Positions 53,114 to 64,000 of a stretch of DNA of 64,000 bases are shown here, piece by piece; position 1 is the first letter of the stretch; every line of letters starts with the position of its first letter. Below the pieces are notes generated by a model. The model made no database searches, was not told where the DNA came from, and saw only the letters and a program-made list of their open reading frames with translations. The stretch comes from Heliocidaris erythrogramma (Eukaryota; Echinodermata; Echinoidea; Camarodonta; Echinometridae). The position numbers were made by a program, and so were the translations under genes. Location: NCBI GenBank assembly GCA_025617745.1, contig CM046861.1:11928516-11992515 (forward strand). Direction: 5' to 3'.

Positions 53114-56100
53114 TACTCAGCCTCACTGAATCCTTTGGAAATGGTTACGCAAAACAGTTATCATATTCAATCAAATGAAGTGAAATATACGAACCTTCTT
53201 TTACAGCTTTCCTTCCTGGTTTTCCAAGAAGTGAAGAAAGATCAAGAAGAACTTGATGTATGCCAGATGATGATGGTAAAAGATAGATGCATATATATAG
53301 TATGCGTTTCTTTATAATCATGATCGATGACTGGCTATGAAAACATAATTATTGAGGCGTTCTATGTCTAGTCTAGTTTTCAGGCTCCTCTGCGTATTTC
53401 CCTCATAATAATCTGAAATTAGGGATAAGGGGGACACAATGTTATTCTAAAAGTAGGTAGTTGAGATCAGTAAACTTTTCATGGAAAATAAAAATTAACA
53501 TCCACTTATTAAAATGTGAATTTTCAATTTAAAAAAAAAATCGAAAAGAAATAAAACTAGGTGTGTGAAAGAGAGAAATGTCGTTGAATACCCGCCATGT
53601 CTACAAAACTGTATTCAAACGTGTAAAATATCGCACCATGATACCTAGTCTACATACCAAGTTCATGGTCGAGGTTTGTTTTAAGTGATACTTTCTGTTT
53701 TTGACCATTGTGACGTGTTCCTGTTATTCCTAGTAATATCTTTTTTTCTGATCTGTTCTCCATTCTTCTTGGAGGCGTGAATGACCTTTCAAAATAATTG
53801 CACGCGTCATGACGTATGGTAGACTCAATAAACATATTTCGATTGGATGGCTGGCTGAAAGTGTCTAAATTATAGATATTTATTGAAAATGATTACTGGT
53901 TGATTCGTGTATGTGTGGGTATGTGTGTGTGTGTGTGTGTGTGTGTATGTGGGTGTGTGGGCTTACATGGATTCAGTTGTGGGGTATAGAGAACAATAGA
54001 ACACAATGATGGCCTTTATTCCGTCATGCTTGTGGGGTACAAAATACAATAGGAGAAGCGCTTGCGGGGTACAAAATACAATAGGAGAGAACAATAATGT
54101 TCCCCACAAATCAATGTGTGTGAGGGTGGGTGGGTGTGTTGGTGCAGGAGTGTGTGTTTGTATTTGTCTTAGCCTGCAGTTTTAATACTGGATTAAGTTT
54201 TTGAGTTTGAAAGCCTTACCCTAACCCTAAATTTTAAGATGAAAAAATTTGAAAAAAATAACGATCAAGCTTTAAAAATACAAAATTTACTGACAATGTT
54301 TTAAACGGAGTGATCCAGTGCCATTTATGCACAGAGTGTGGCCAACCGACTCCAGTAGGCAACAACAGATACTGAGGGGGGGGGGGGGGGGGGGAGTTAT
54401 CGTTTTGCCCCCCCCCCCCCCCCCCATAAATCCGGAGGTGTAAAATAAAATAAGGAAAAATTATGCAAAACTCGGGAAATGAAACCTTCCAAACAATGAA
54501 ATACAAAAGTTTATTACACGATCAGACGTCAATTTCGCCGCGCGCAAATTATCTTATTTTCCCTGCTTCATGTAACTGTGGAGACAGAGGCGGCGCTTCC
54601 TTTTTGCTGGTGCCCCCCCCCCCTATTTTGAAAGACGCTCCGCCGCCCCAGCGTGGAGAAGCTCGTAGTTAAAAGGCGTTTAGAAAAATCATGTGCGAAA
54701 TGAACATCGTTAGGTTTAATGTGGTCTTGCCCCTTCACCCCCCCGCGCAGTCTTACCCCCCCCCCCCCTCAGATCCGAAATACGGATTGAAGCCCCTGGA
54801 TAACCATATGGCTCATAGGCAAGTATGCAACAAAGGGATATAAGCCATGCTATACGCAACTGAAACCGAGCTGGCCAAACTTTGTATATGGATGGCTCTT
54901 GAGTGATCACACTGTCCCCAAACCCCCTCTAGCGACTCCAGTGCTTCTGAGAAAACGCTTTATACCCCAGTCACAACAAAGAGACCGACAACAGACCGAA
55001 GAAAAAAATTACATTACACCGAATGGCCAAGAATTGGTCGAATTGAAGTCGGTTTGACGTTGTGACTGAGGTACTAGAATAGTTGTCTTTTCAGGACGGG
55101 ATACAGATACTTCCTCCTTGAATAGCGGGCATAATTTCATTGTTCATGATAATCATTATAAGGAAACGTTTAAGAACCATGCATACATGTGCATCTGTAT
55201 ATAAGACATTCTTGTTCAATAATGAATGAGAAACAATGGGGAGGATTGGGTTCTGGATGTTCACTGTGGTCTTAGGACTGCGTGGTGTTACAACCACAAC
55301 CTCAAATCCTAATTTTTTGAATTTGACTCTGCGAAATTCTCAACACTTGAATAGCTACTTGCTCTATTTTTGCAATTTTCTTAATCAGACCTTCTAACGG
55401 TTAAATGAATGTGTTCATCGAAGCGTGAAAGTTCAAAACATAATCTTAATTGATTTTTCTTTAATTTGATATATATCTAATTATATTTTCTTGACGGTGT
55501 ATATAAACAAAATGAAACAATGAAGAGGGTCCACCTTTTTTTTTTTTACTGAGTGTATTTTCTCTCATAACCCTTCTCATCTTACGTTACATCTTACATT
55601 GGTAGTTCTGCAAGAGGTGTTGGCTTTCCCATCATAGGTAACACTGTTAAAGCAATACAAATACATGTGTACGTTACGTAATATGATAAATTAGTTATAA
55701 AAGTAATAGTATACTAGCCTAAAACACTATAAGCCAAAATGAATTTACATTTTGACAGTTCTCTCTGATTATACATGCACATACATCCAAAGTATGAACT
55801 TTACATATTCAAATTTTCTATCTTTTGAAATTTCAATAAACATTCATTAATAGATAAAGAGAAAAGGTGAAGTATATCTATGTGCAATACTAAGCTATCA
55901 TTAACACAGCAGGTCTCTGTTTTCATTCTCTTTTTCATATAATCACTCTAATGTAGTCTTCACTGTGATTTTTTTTCCTTATAACTGGAACGTTAGTGCT
56001 CTTTATGTAATAATCGAAATTTTCTGCACTGTGGTAGTATAATAGCAGTAGTAGTAGTAGCAGCAGCAGTAGTAGTAGTACTAGTAAAGTAGGAAAAGTA

Positions 56101-56758
56101 TTTATTTCCCGTTTGATTAAAAACATACACGTACAAAACAAGTATACACATGTGAATGAAACGGCTGGATAACCCATATTCAGCTGTGCCAGTTCTCATA
56201 TGGGGTCCAGCGAGCATAATAACAAACCAGTAGTATATCAAACATGACATGATTAAATTAAATTAATTAAAGAATATAAAGAAGATACAACACACAATTA
56301 ATGCATATTCGACTAAGTGGTAGTTATACACAAGACCTAAGAACACACTTCCCCCCTACAAAACATACAAAATCGCCGCTAATCTGTGATATATACGTGG
56401 AAGGATATTACCGATGTATTTCCAACATATTTTCTTTCATGCATTGAACTACCACTACGTACCTCCTAGTTGTTTAAAATTACATTTTTAATCATGTTTA
56501 GGCCTAAGAGAACAAGCGTTTTTCTACCTTGTATATTCAATGCCCCCTCACAAGATTCCTTGTTTTGAATCATCTTATCGCGTTTATAACTGTCCATAAT
56601 TCAAACAAAGTCGTCATAGAGCCATTACTTTTTTTTAGTTTCAAGTGTGACCCTGCAAACCCTGCCCTTGGAATTCTAAAACGATTTTATTGCTACTATT
56701 ATACAGTTGGACAAGTAATGAAGGTTAATGAAGGTAGAATTATTAACTTTAAGATATG
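53114..56758. other. Upstream flank of gene 2, no gene seen
   Basis: Holds a GT microsatellite (about 53919-53946), a 32-bp direct repeat around GGGGTACAAAATACAATAGG (about 54030-54088), poly(G) and poly(C) runs (about 54376-54425) and a CAG/TAG triplet repeat (about 56045-56087). A segment at 55656-55890 resembles 12750-12990. ORFs in it are low-complexity or short. Confidence 0.5.
55656..55890. repeat. Segment related to 12750-12990
   Basis: Shared stretches include AAATTAGTTATAAAAGTAA and AAAGTATGAACTTTACA, in the same order. It may mark the 3' flank of another duplicated family member upstream, since both lie upstream of a Reeler first exon. That reading is speculative. Confidence 0.5.
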
Positions 56759-57164
56759 TACAATATAATTATCAATTCAATTCAATTCAATTCAATTCAG
56801 TATTTATTTCCAATTCATAAAAATGAACAAAGTCATATACAGACAAATAAAAAGGAGAATTAAAACATGTCAATAAAAACATGAACAAAGCAATCAAAAG
56901 TTATAGAAAAAGTAGAGTTGTTACATGGTTGAACATAAATGAATGGAAAAGGGCCTGCACTAAAAAGCCAAGAAAAGGCTTGTATGAACGCACATGCCCA
57001 ACGTGGATTGATGATTAAAATAATATTGCTACCATGGATGCGGTAATTAAGTACAGTACCAAGTAATAATAATTTAAACAAAAACTAAAATACAATAAAC
57101 CGAGAAAGTAAAACAGGACAAAATATATAAACACACAACATACCTATAGTCATCCTAACATAAA

Positions 57165-57575
57165 TTAATAATTGCTAAGTAATTTCTTTTTGTATTGTCT
57201 TTTAAAAGTATTATTAAACTGTGTATTAATTCTGCTAAATTCCAAACTATTCCATAAAGTGGGGCCTGTATGTCGTATGGAATATTTAGATCTATCATTT
57301 GAGAAGGCCCACCTGTGAAATTGATTACGTGATCTGGTAAAATAATTGTGAATATTAGAGTTATTTGAGAACATGTTCATTAAATATGGCGATAGATTAT
57401 TTGTGTGGTAGCGTTGCATTATTGAAGCAATTTGAATCCTAGTAATATCTGGAAGTTTAAGTGTTCGTAATGATTTAAATAACAAGGATGTTGGTACATT
57501 ATAGTCCGTTTTCATACATATACGTATTGCTTTCTTTTGTAAAATAATTAATTCGTTAACCTGTATAATAAACAC
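57165..57575 (-). pseudogene. LINE ORF2 C-terminal fragment (3' part of inverted LINE)
   Basis: 136 codons: ELIILQKKAIRICMK, HNYFTRSRNQFH, LWNSL and a basic C terminus. These correspond to the end of CR1-like ORF2. The 5' edge is the inversion junction, not a true start codon. Confidence 0.87.
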
Positions 57576-57589
57576 TTACCTATCAGGAC

Positions 57590-59189
57590 AAAACATATCG
57601 GTAAACGTCAACGGAATAGAAAACCATGGATTAACCTTGATATTTTGAAACTTATAAGAAAGAAAAATAAATATTATAAGGTATATTTAAACTCCCCGAC
57701 TAAAGCTCATCATGATAGATATAAAAAGATACGTAATGAAGCTACTTCAACTCTCCGACGAGAGAAGAAAAAATATTATTTTATCAAGTTTGAATCTATG
57801 AAAACAAATTCAAACAAAACATGGAAACTTATAAACAATATTTTAGGAAAACAGAAAAATAATCTTGATAAAGAAACCACTTTTTTAAATAATGGCTGTT
57901 ATATTAGTGATCATTTTGAAATTGCAGAAAACTTTAACCAATATTTTGTCAACGTTGGATCAAGTACATGTAATGATTTAAATAAAGACAATTGTAATTC
58001 GTTTCATTCTTATATGAATGAACCACTCTCACATACTTTGTTCTTTAAACCAGTTACAAAGAAAGAAATATTAGACATTGGTAAATCACTTAAAGCTAGT
58101 AAAAGTAGTGGATTTGATAACATCCATCCATCTGTTGTGAAATATGTCTTGCCCTTTATTATAGATCCACTTTTATATATTTTCAACACATCTCTCACAA
58201 CTGGATTCGTACCCTCTAAACTAAAAATAGCCAAAGTTGTTCCCGTTTTTAAAAAGGACAATCCGAATCAATTTACCAACTACCGCCCAATATCAATTTT
58301 ACCATGTTTCTCCAAAATATTGGAGAAATTAGTTTTTAATAGACTCTACTGTTTTTTACAACACAACAATTTATTATATGACAGTCAATATGGCTTCCGT
58401 CAAAATTACTCTACAGAAATGGCAGTTATTGAAATTCATGATAGAATAATTAGTGAACTCAGTGCCGGCAAAGAAGTTATAGGAGTCTTCATGGATCTCT
58501 CCAAAGCTTTTGATTCGCTTTCTCATGATATATTACTCAACAAGTTGCAATATTACGGTATAAGAGGGGTGTCTTTTAATTGGTTCAAATCATATTTATT
58601 ACACAGAGAACAATTTACTGTCTACAACAATGCCCATTCGTCTTTCTTGAAATTAAATTCAGGTGTGCCTCAAGGCTCAATTCTCGGGCCCTTATTATTT
58701 TTAATCTATATTAATGATATTGTTAACTCTTGCCGTGAACCTCATTTTATTCTTTATGCCGATGATACGTCACTACTTGCCTCTCATGATAATATTAATA
58801 TTTTACTTGAAATTTTAAATAGAAATCTTGCCAAAATTTCTGCCTGGTTTAAGTGCAATAGACTTTCTTTGAATACGAGTAAAACTCAGTGTGTCCATTT
58901 TTATAAAAAGAAAGGTGTGCAATATAATCAGACTGACCTATCTCTTAAGGTTGACGTAACCCAATTGAAATTTTATGATTCAAGTTTTTAGGAGTAATTT
59001 TCAACAATAACTTATGTTGGAATGATCACATTACTTCAGTCTCTGTTAAAATATCACGTTTTATTGGAATTCTAAACCGTTTGAAATATGAATTACCTAG
59101 TTATATATTATTCACTCTTTACAATTCTTATATTTTGTCCCATTTATCATACTGTAATTCAATATGGGGTAACACATATTCTTCCCATT
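57590..59189 (+). pseudogene. LINE ORF2 linker and reverse transcriptase (inverted 5' part)
   Basis: Starts in the linker (RKPWINLDILKLIRKKNKYY) and runs open from 57645 to 58991. RT motifs include [52 protein letters not shown] and ILYADDTSLL. A frameshift near 58980 separates the rest (FLGVIFNNNLCW..., then ELPSYILFTLYNSYILSHL). It ends at the target-site duplication. The endonuclease is missing through 5' truncation. Confidence 0.88.
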
Positions 59190-59289
59190 TACAATATAAT
59201 TATCACACAACAACGAGACGTCAGGCGCCTTTCATCGATCGTTACAATAGTCATTCCTCTATTCTCTTCTGTTTTTTTTTTCATAAATT

Positions 59290-59460
59290 TTCATAAATTA
59301 CACTTTTTACGATTCTTTTAGTATTATTATTAAAGGGTTACTAAAATAAAAAAATTAATTGCCCGTTTTTCATAAATTACACTTTTTACGATTCTTTTAG
59401 TATTATTATTATTATTAAAGGGTTACTAAAATAAAAAAAATAATTGCCCATTTTTCGTAG
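59290..59460. repeat. Tandem duplication across the left end of the THAP element
   Basis: TTTTTCATAAATTACAC, the ATT repeat, TTAA and the first ~30 bp of the element occur twice in a row with a period of about 85 bp. It is either a local duplication after insertion or an assembly duplication. Confidence 0.8.
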
Positions 59461-59809
59461 GAAGGAGTCATCAGGAGCCAAAAAAATATCTATCATACAA
59501 TTTTTTATGCATTCAGTCGTTTTTCATAATCATTTGAAAAGTACATTTTTGCTGATTTACTGAGTCATAAGCCCCGCCCCTAAAAAAAAACATCGAAACG
59601 ACATCGTGATCACGTGATCTGTGACGTACGAGAAGTAAAGGAAAATATTCCACCCACCTGTATACCGTGTATGCCCGCAGGCCTGGCAGGCCCAGCCCAA
59701 TACGGTGCCGAGTGCGAGCATGATATTCACCGCATCGACCATTTGCATTGCATATTTTCGTGTTTAATTCCTTAAATAACGTTGATTTGAGGACACAGTT
59801 TTATCAATA

Positions 59810-60000
59810 ATGCCGAATCGGTGTATTGTTGCGGGCTGTAGCAAGACCCCTAAAGATGATGTAAGGGGATGTAAGCCTACATCTTTTTCCAAAAGATGAA
59901 AATCTACGGAAATTGTGGGTCGCAAAGGTAAAGCTCACGCGGGCAGAGTGGCAAGGGCCGGCCAAGTGAGTGGAGTACAATCTGCAATGAATCTGCAAAA
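59810..60000 (+). pseudogene. THAP domain, frame-broken
   Basis: MPNRCIVAGCSKTPKDD gives the first Cys pair. The frame is then disturbed by a 10-bp direct repeat (GTAAGGGGAT region, about 59863-59877), after which another frame reads VSLHLFPKDENLRKLW and KLTRAEWQGPAK, including the conserved Trp residues. The second zinc pair is not recovered clearly. It is related to the THAP fragment at 30588-30816. Confidence 0.75.
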
Positions 60001-60143
60001 TTTTGAGGATCCTGGCCTGTATTCCGAATTTGGCATGAAGAAAAGGATAAGCTAGCTAAAGGATTCAGCTATTCCAACGATCAGACTTGGAGTCAAGTCT
60101 TCCAATATGTTTTTCAACGACAGCAGCTGCAGCAGCTTCACCC

Positions 60144-60219
60144 GTAGACCGAAAATTCTGTCTCTCGTTCGTTAGCTAAGTGAAGAGCTAACGAACGAGA
60201 GACAGAATTTTCGGTCTAC
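60144..60219. repeat. Perfect hairpin, 34-bp arms and 8-nt loop
   Basis: The left arm 60144-60177 (starting GTAGACCGAAAATTCTG) is the exact inverse of 60186-60219. The loop is AAGTGAAG. Confidence 0.93.
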
Positions 60220-60227
60220 TTCACCCG

Positions 60228-60269
60228 TAATTCCAGGTAGCTCCAACGCGTTGGAGCTCCCTGGAGTTA
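60228..60269. repeat. Near-perfect palindrome, 42 bp
   Basis: Centred on CCAACGCGTTGG, with arms of 21 nt and two mismatches per arm. It follows the hairpin at 60144-60219 by 8 bp, and TTCACCCGTA-like words flank both. Confidence 0.88.
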
Positions 60270-61367
60270 CTTCACCCACGGCCCCTTCACCAGGCCCCGG
60301 CGCGTATTCTGCGAGGGGTTCAAACATATAATATGGTCGAATTCCCCTTGCCACTCGAGCTTCTTTGCCTTCGGGATCTGATAAATCATCTGATAAATCA
60401 GAGTTCGTATCTGCATGGCTTAGAAAAGTCCTCCAACTCGGAATCGCGGTCACTTTTCGTCTCTCTATATATAAGTTAGTCGAATTCAGCCAAAATTTAA
60501 GGCAGTACTACCGTACTATGTAAAGCTAATTATAAAAAAAAGCCGTAAGTGAAATCAACAAAAAGGCGTTCACCAGTCGCTATGTACGAGGGGAACATAG
60601 TAACTGCCGTACTAAAGATGTGTAGGACATTATGCATTGTACATACAGACGCATAAAACGGTTGTGCACGCGTTTAAGACCAATGCAAAACTTTCGTTCC
60701 GCAAGCTCAGATGGATGAGAACATTGTTCAAAATAAAAGCTAAAAAACAAAACAAGAGCTGTATATTTGGGCAAAAGTGTTTGCTGATCTTGTACATAAT
60801 ATATTGATAATGATTATTCACTCCTAAGATAAATTTCCTTTTTTCATAAATTGTCCGTTGAACAGAGGGGTCAAATACCGCATTGTGTGTACAATATTAT
60901 ATGCTGCATGCAGCCTGCAGCCTCTTACTCTTCATACGTCACATGGGGGTTAGCCAATCAGCTCACGAGTTTTAAGGAACGGTCCCAAAACCTCTACTTT
61001 TCCCCTTTTTAGGCAAAACGAGACATAATTTGGACAATCGATTGCCAGATTCGTGATTAGAAGGCAAAAATACATGGAAAGAGCACCCAGTTTCTCTCTA
61101 ATTTAGTCAACCTTTAAGAATAGTCTTTTATTGTTGGTTAAACCCATAAAACACCGTTTCATGGGTTGGCAGAATTATTACTCCCTGTGGAAATTCAACG
61201 TTTAAAAATGAATTTATGAAATATGGACGGCACGTCAGCCCTTAAGAAGTGCCTCCCACCACTCTAAGAACCATTCCCCGCCCGTGGGTACCAAAAGGCG
61301 GGGACCAAAAGGGCCAGGGGATGCGCCTATTGAAACAAAAAAAAAAGGCCCCAAATCCTTAGCTTAA

Positions 61368-61692
61368 AGGGAGCGACAAGTCGCAATCTATGGCGCTTTT
61401 ACAGTTGGCTGCTCCTTTCTCTGGATCAAAGTTCAAAGCGACTTCAATTTATCATGCGCAGCTAATAAAAGTTCGCACATTGACCCAAATTTGAGTAAAC
61501 AAGATCGCGCGTTCTTTATTCCAGTATTTGAATCTCATTGGTCGGTTGCGTATGGAGGGATTCGAATTAACGATCGCGCGAGGAATCCGGCAATAACATT
61601 CCTTCGGTAGCGCACGATTTGACCTGATTGTATCCGAATTTCCCGAGTCAGGCCAACTGGTCAGGCCCATGGATTACGACTTGCCACTCCCT
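61368..61692. mobile_element. TTAA-flanked MITE
   Basis: 325 bp. It starts AGGGAGCGACAAGTCGCAATC and ends with the near inverse GATTACGACTTGCCACTCCCT. TTAA at 61364-61367 and 61693-61696. TTAAAGGG-type ends match the T2/Kolobok-like group. No ORF. Confidence 0.87.
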
Positions 61693-61879
61693 TTAATATA
61701 TATATATAGATTATTCATGTAATCTTTAAAGTGAAACGGTTACAAATTTCAGGCTACCCTCCGGCCTAGGCCTAGCCCCTAGCACGTCTAATTTCTCCTC
61801 TATTTCTTATCTTCTGTGCATTTCTGTTCATTTTCCCCGGTTCTTTCCACTTTGTTGTGGAAGTTTTTGTGATTTATTA

Positions 61880-62197
61880 GGGACTTTTCGATTTGCACGT
61901 TCACTAGTCGACTGCTACGTGCAGTAATTCAATGGACTGCTTTGTGTTAATGGTATACAAAGCCGGTGAAGCGAGGCACCACGCTTTGTGCAAGAGCGGC
62001 TCACACGTTCACTGCCTTGAGGACGACCAGGATTTCCACTCAAAACGCGTACGTCAACAGGGCAGTGGACGAATGAGCCGTTCTTGCACAAAGCGTGGTA
62101 CCTCGCTTCACCGACTTTGTATACCATTAGCACAAAGCAGTCCATTGAATTACCGCACGTAGCAGTCGACTAGTGAACGTGCAAATCGAAAAGTCCC
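61880..62197. mobile_element. Large palindromic MITE, TA-flanked
   Basis: Arms of about 135 bp (61880-62015 and 62060-62197) are almost complementary and start GGGACTTTTCGATTTGCACG. TA lies on both sides. The two 76-codon ORFs on opposite strands are mirror images created by the palindrome, not genes. Confidence 0.85.
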
Positions 62198-62786
62198 TAT
62201 TTTATCCTGGTGGACGTGTAGTACGTGATTTTAATTGTTTTCGGTGACAATCTGGTGAGTTTGTTCGACGTGAGTGAGTCTATCGCACTCGCGAGTGTTC
62301 GCGTGTGTTGATATGATCTGAGTGAGTGGGCTGTGTAGCTGTACGTACATAACTATACACAGCGCTGTCGCGAAGTGCCTGTGGCTGACTGTAGTAGGAT
62401 TGAACTTTTTTCTTTGGGTTATAACGGTCCTGTCATTTGAGATTTGAGTTAGTTTATAACTCATTTATGTCTGTTTGAGTGGATTTCGAGTTGTAAAATA
62501 TATACAAAAACTGTATTTTTTTAAATTCGTGTGGATTTGCAAAATTTGGTGGCTGAGGTTCGCCGAATGTACGCCAGTATACACTTTGATTTTAATTTGT
62601 TGATGGGTGGTGACTGAGCTGAGTGAGTAAGCTCTGTGCCTCGCATGCATGTCATTTTGAAGTCGAGATCCAACTTATTTTGTCGTCATATTTATTTTAT
62701 CCAAGCCCGATGAAAAAAAACAACAACCCCAATTGCAATGTAAAGATAGAACATGAATACATTTACTAACACTGACATGACTGAAC
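62198..62786. other. Unassigned DNA
   Basis: No domain, repeat or RNA gene recognised. Confidence 0.4.
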
Positions 62787-62801
62787 CAAGGCCGTACGCA
62801 G

Positions 62802-62837
<36 letters not shown>

Positions 62838-62947
62838 GTTGCCCCCCCCCCCCCCAGAAATTTCAAAATCATACCTTTTTTTAAATCGGGTTTTAGACTT
62901 CAAGTTATGGGTTCCTTTGAAAGCGATCATTTCTGCGTACGGCCTTG
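62787..62947. mobile_element. Short hAT-like MITE with poly(G)/poly(C) interior
   Basis: Ends CAAGGCCGTACGCAG and exact inverse CTGCGTACGGCCTTG. Flanked by the 8-bp duplication GACTGAAC (62779-62786, 62948-62955), as for hAT elements. Inside is a run of about 35 G, a short spacer and about 14 C, whose lengths are probably unreliable. Confidence 0.87.
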
Positions 62948-62955
62948 GACTGAAC

Positions 62956-63324
62956 ACTGAATACAAATTGCTAACATTTTTTTTCCTCACCACGCCACGC
63001 TCTCTGACATATCTAATCAGTTACTTTTAGGGGAGGGATGTTTCAATAATAAAATCTATTTTTCAGAATAATTTTTTCAAGGGTGGGGATACACAAAGCT
63101 ATGACCTGAATATGGCAAAATTTATTTGGCGGCGGGGGGAGTTATCCCTTTGAATGGCTACTGCTTACAAAAATAATCGCAACAAAACAAAACCTATATT
63201 GGGTTTACTTTTTTTTATACACGACAGGGGAACCAACCAGTAAAAATATATCTATTTCTGCAGTTTCAAGAATAATAGCGCCGCTAATTAAGTCGGGGGT
63301 CTGCCGCCTTTGACGGCCTTTCTA
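62956..63324. other. Unassigned DNA
   Basis: No recognisable feature apart from short G runs near 63132-63139. Confidence 0.4.
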
Positions 63325-64000
63325 GTTAATTATATATTGACTTGACCGACCTGTTGGTGTGAGTATTGACAGATTAACATTTTTTAAAGCATATATACGT
63401 TTATTAATACAAGGGGATTCTTTAAAATCACGAAGCAGAGAATTCCAGTATGCAGATCCAGAGTAAACATATGAGTTCTTAGCTAATAAAGTTCTTGTTA
63501 ATGGTAGATGATAAGCAGTTTCGTTGTCTAGTTGGGTAATAATGTATAGAAGTATTCTTGCGGAACATATTGGACAAAATTGCGGGGAGATTGTCTTTAG
63601 TTAATTTGTATATGAAAAGATATATGTCATTTACTTTGAGAATATTGTTTTCAAAGAATAAAATATCGGTATGTGATCTAAATTGCGTTTGAAATATTAT
63701 TCTTAGAGCCTTTTTCTGCAAAAGTAATATCCGGTTTAATTGTGTTTTATTGCACATCCCCATTGGCCAAGCTATATGTCAGCAATGTTCGAGAAGGAAG
63801 AAAATGCTTGAGTTTATTAATGATTCCGATATTTCTAGAAATTGTTTGGCATGTGCTATCGATATGAGGTTTCCATGATAATTTGTTGTCAATAAGAACT
63901 CCTAAAAATCTTGTTATTATCAAGGACATGGTTATCAAAATGGATACTGCCTGGAAAACTGTTGATTTTATTGCTAAATAACATGTAATTTGTTTTCTGG
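63325..64000 (-). mobile_element. CR1/Jockey-group LINE fragment, runs off right edge
   Basis: Near-identical to about 8684-9340: minus-strand NKLSWKPHID, LLLQKKALRIIF and HYYPTRQRN. It lacks the 3' UTR and tail present at 8181-8680. A few indels differ. Confidence 0.87.

Larger units (their letters stand above)
56775..59189. mobile_element. LINE insertion with internal (twin-priming) inversion and 16-bp TSD
   Basis: TACAATATAATTATCA occurs at 56759-56774 and again at 59190-59205 as the target-site duplication. Between them, the 3' part of a LINE lies on the minus strand (57575 down to an AATTG-repeat tail at 56775-56800). The 5' part lies head to head on the plus strand (about 57590-59189). 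The plus part ends in the protein at SIWGNTYSSHLQ; the minus part begins at VNELIILQKKAIRI. Those are adjacent positions in the intact LINE protein at 45323-48427 (AWGN...LLQKKAMRI). This is the layout that twin priming produces. Confidence 0.9.
59334..61113 (+). mobile_element. Second TTAA-flanked THAP element (Kolobok/T2-like)
   Basis: The left end is AGGGTTACTAAAATAAAA after TTAA (59330-59333). The right end is TTTAGTCAACCT before TTAA (61114-61117), an imperfect inverse. A 5' THAP fragment, a GTGACGTACG motif and an AGCCAATCAGCTC motif are shared with the element at 30284-35760. The first ~85 bp with flank are repeated, so a second left end exists at 59419. No DDE domain is seen. Confidence 0.75.

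Noticed and set aside
61915-62162. Two similar 76-codon ORFs on opposite strands
   Set aside because: They are mirror products of a near-perfect palindrome.

Overview
This window is eukaryotic, AT-rich genomic DNA. It has phase-1 exons of about 117 nt separated by long introns, microsatellites, many LINE, MITE and SINE fragments, and one 500-N assembly gap at 6943-7442. The tRNA-type SINEs, CR1/Jockey-group LINEs, TTAA-flanked THAP elements and secreted EGF-repeat gene suggest a marine invertebrate deuterostome, most likely an echinoderm. That assignment is inferred from the mix of families; no species-diagnostic gene is present.

The main genes lie on the minus strand and form a duplicated pair. 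Gene 2 starts at 52424 with a signal peptide and a three-exon Reeler domain (52424-52202, 50698-50458, 50002-49941). It continues leftward through about 19 EGF-like exons down to 10379. Gene 1 starts at 5976 with the same three Reeler exons (5976-5754, 4797-4557, 4118-4057) and two EGF exons (1696-1574, 411-295), then runs off the left edge. Every EGF exon is phase 1 at both ends and the Reeler block also ends in phase 1, so all exons join in frame, apart from one 1-nt frameshift in the exon at 38470-38585. No 3' end is identified for either gene.

Between about 22.8 and 42.4 kb the EGF part of gene 2 is a tandem array of six units of about 2.2-2.7 kb. Each carries one type A and one type B EGF exon plus near-identical introns. 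The older part (22.3-10.4 kb) has diverged single EGF exons and an ancient tandem duplication. The Reeler ends of the two genes (about 3.1-6.65 kb and 49.0-53.1 kb) are a segmental duplication.

Mobile elements are dated against the duplicated DNA by empty sites. They include a 5.5-kb TTAA-flanked THAP element (Kolobok/T2-like) carrying a nested LINE (30284-35760), and a probable 6.6-kb LINE with an intact 1034-codon endonuclease-RT ORF and tandem 200-bp 5' monomers (about 42455-49040). There is also a TTAA MITE 13 bp from the exon-1 splice donor of gene 2, a TA-flanked MITE, two hAT-like MITEs, a foldback element with a nested MITE, and a LINE with a twin-priming inversion and 16-bp target duplications (56775-59189). 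The right edge holds a second THAP element, more MITEs, a large palindrome and a LINE fragment.
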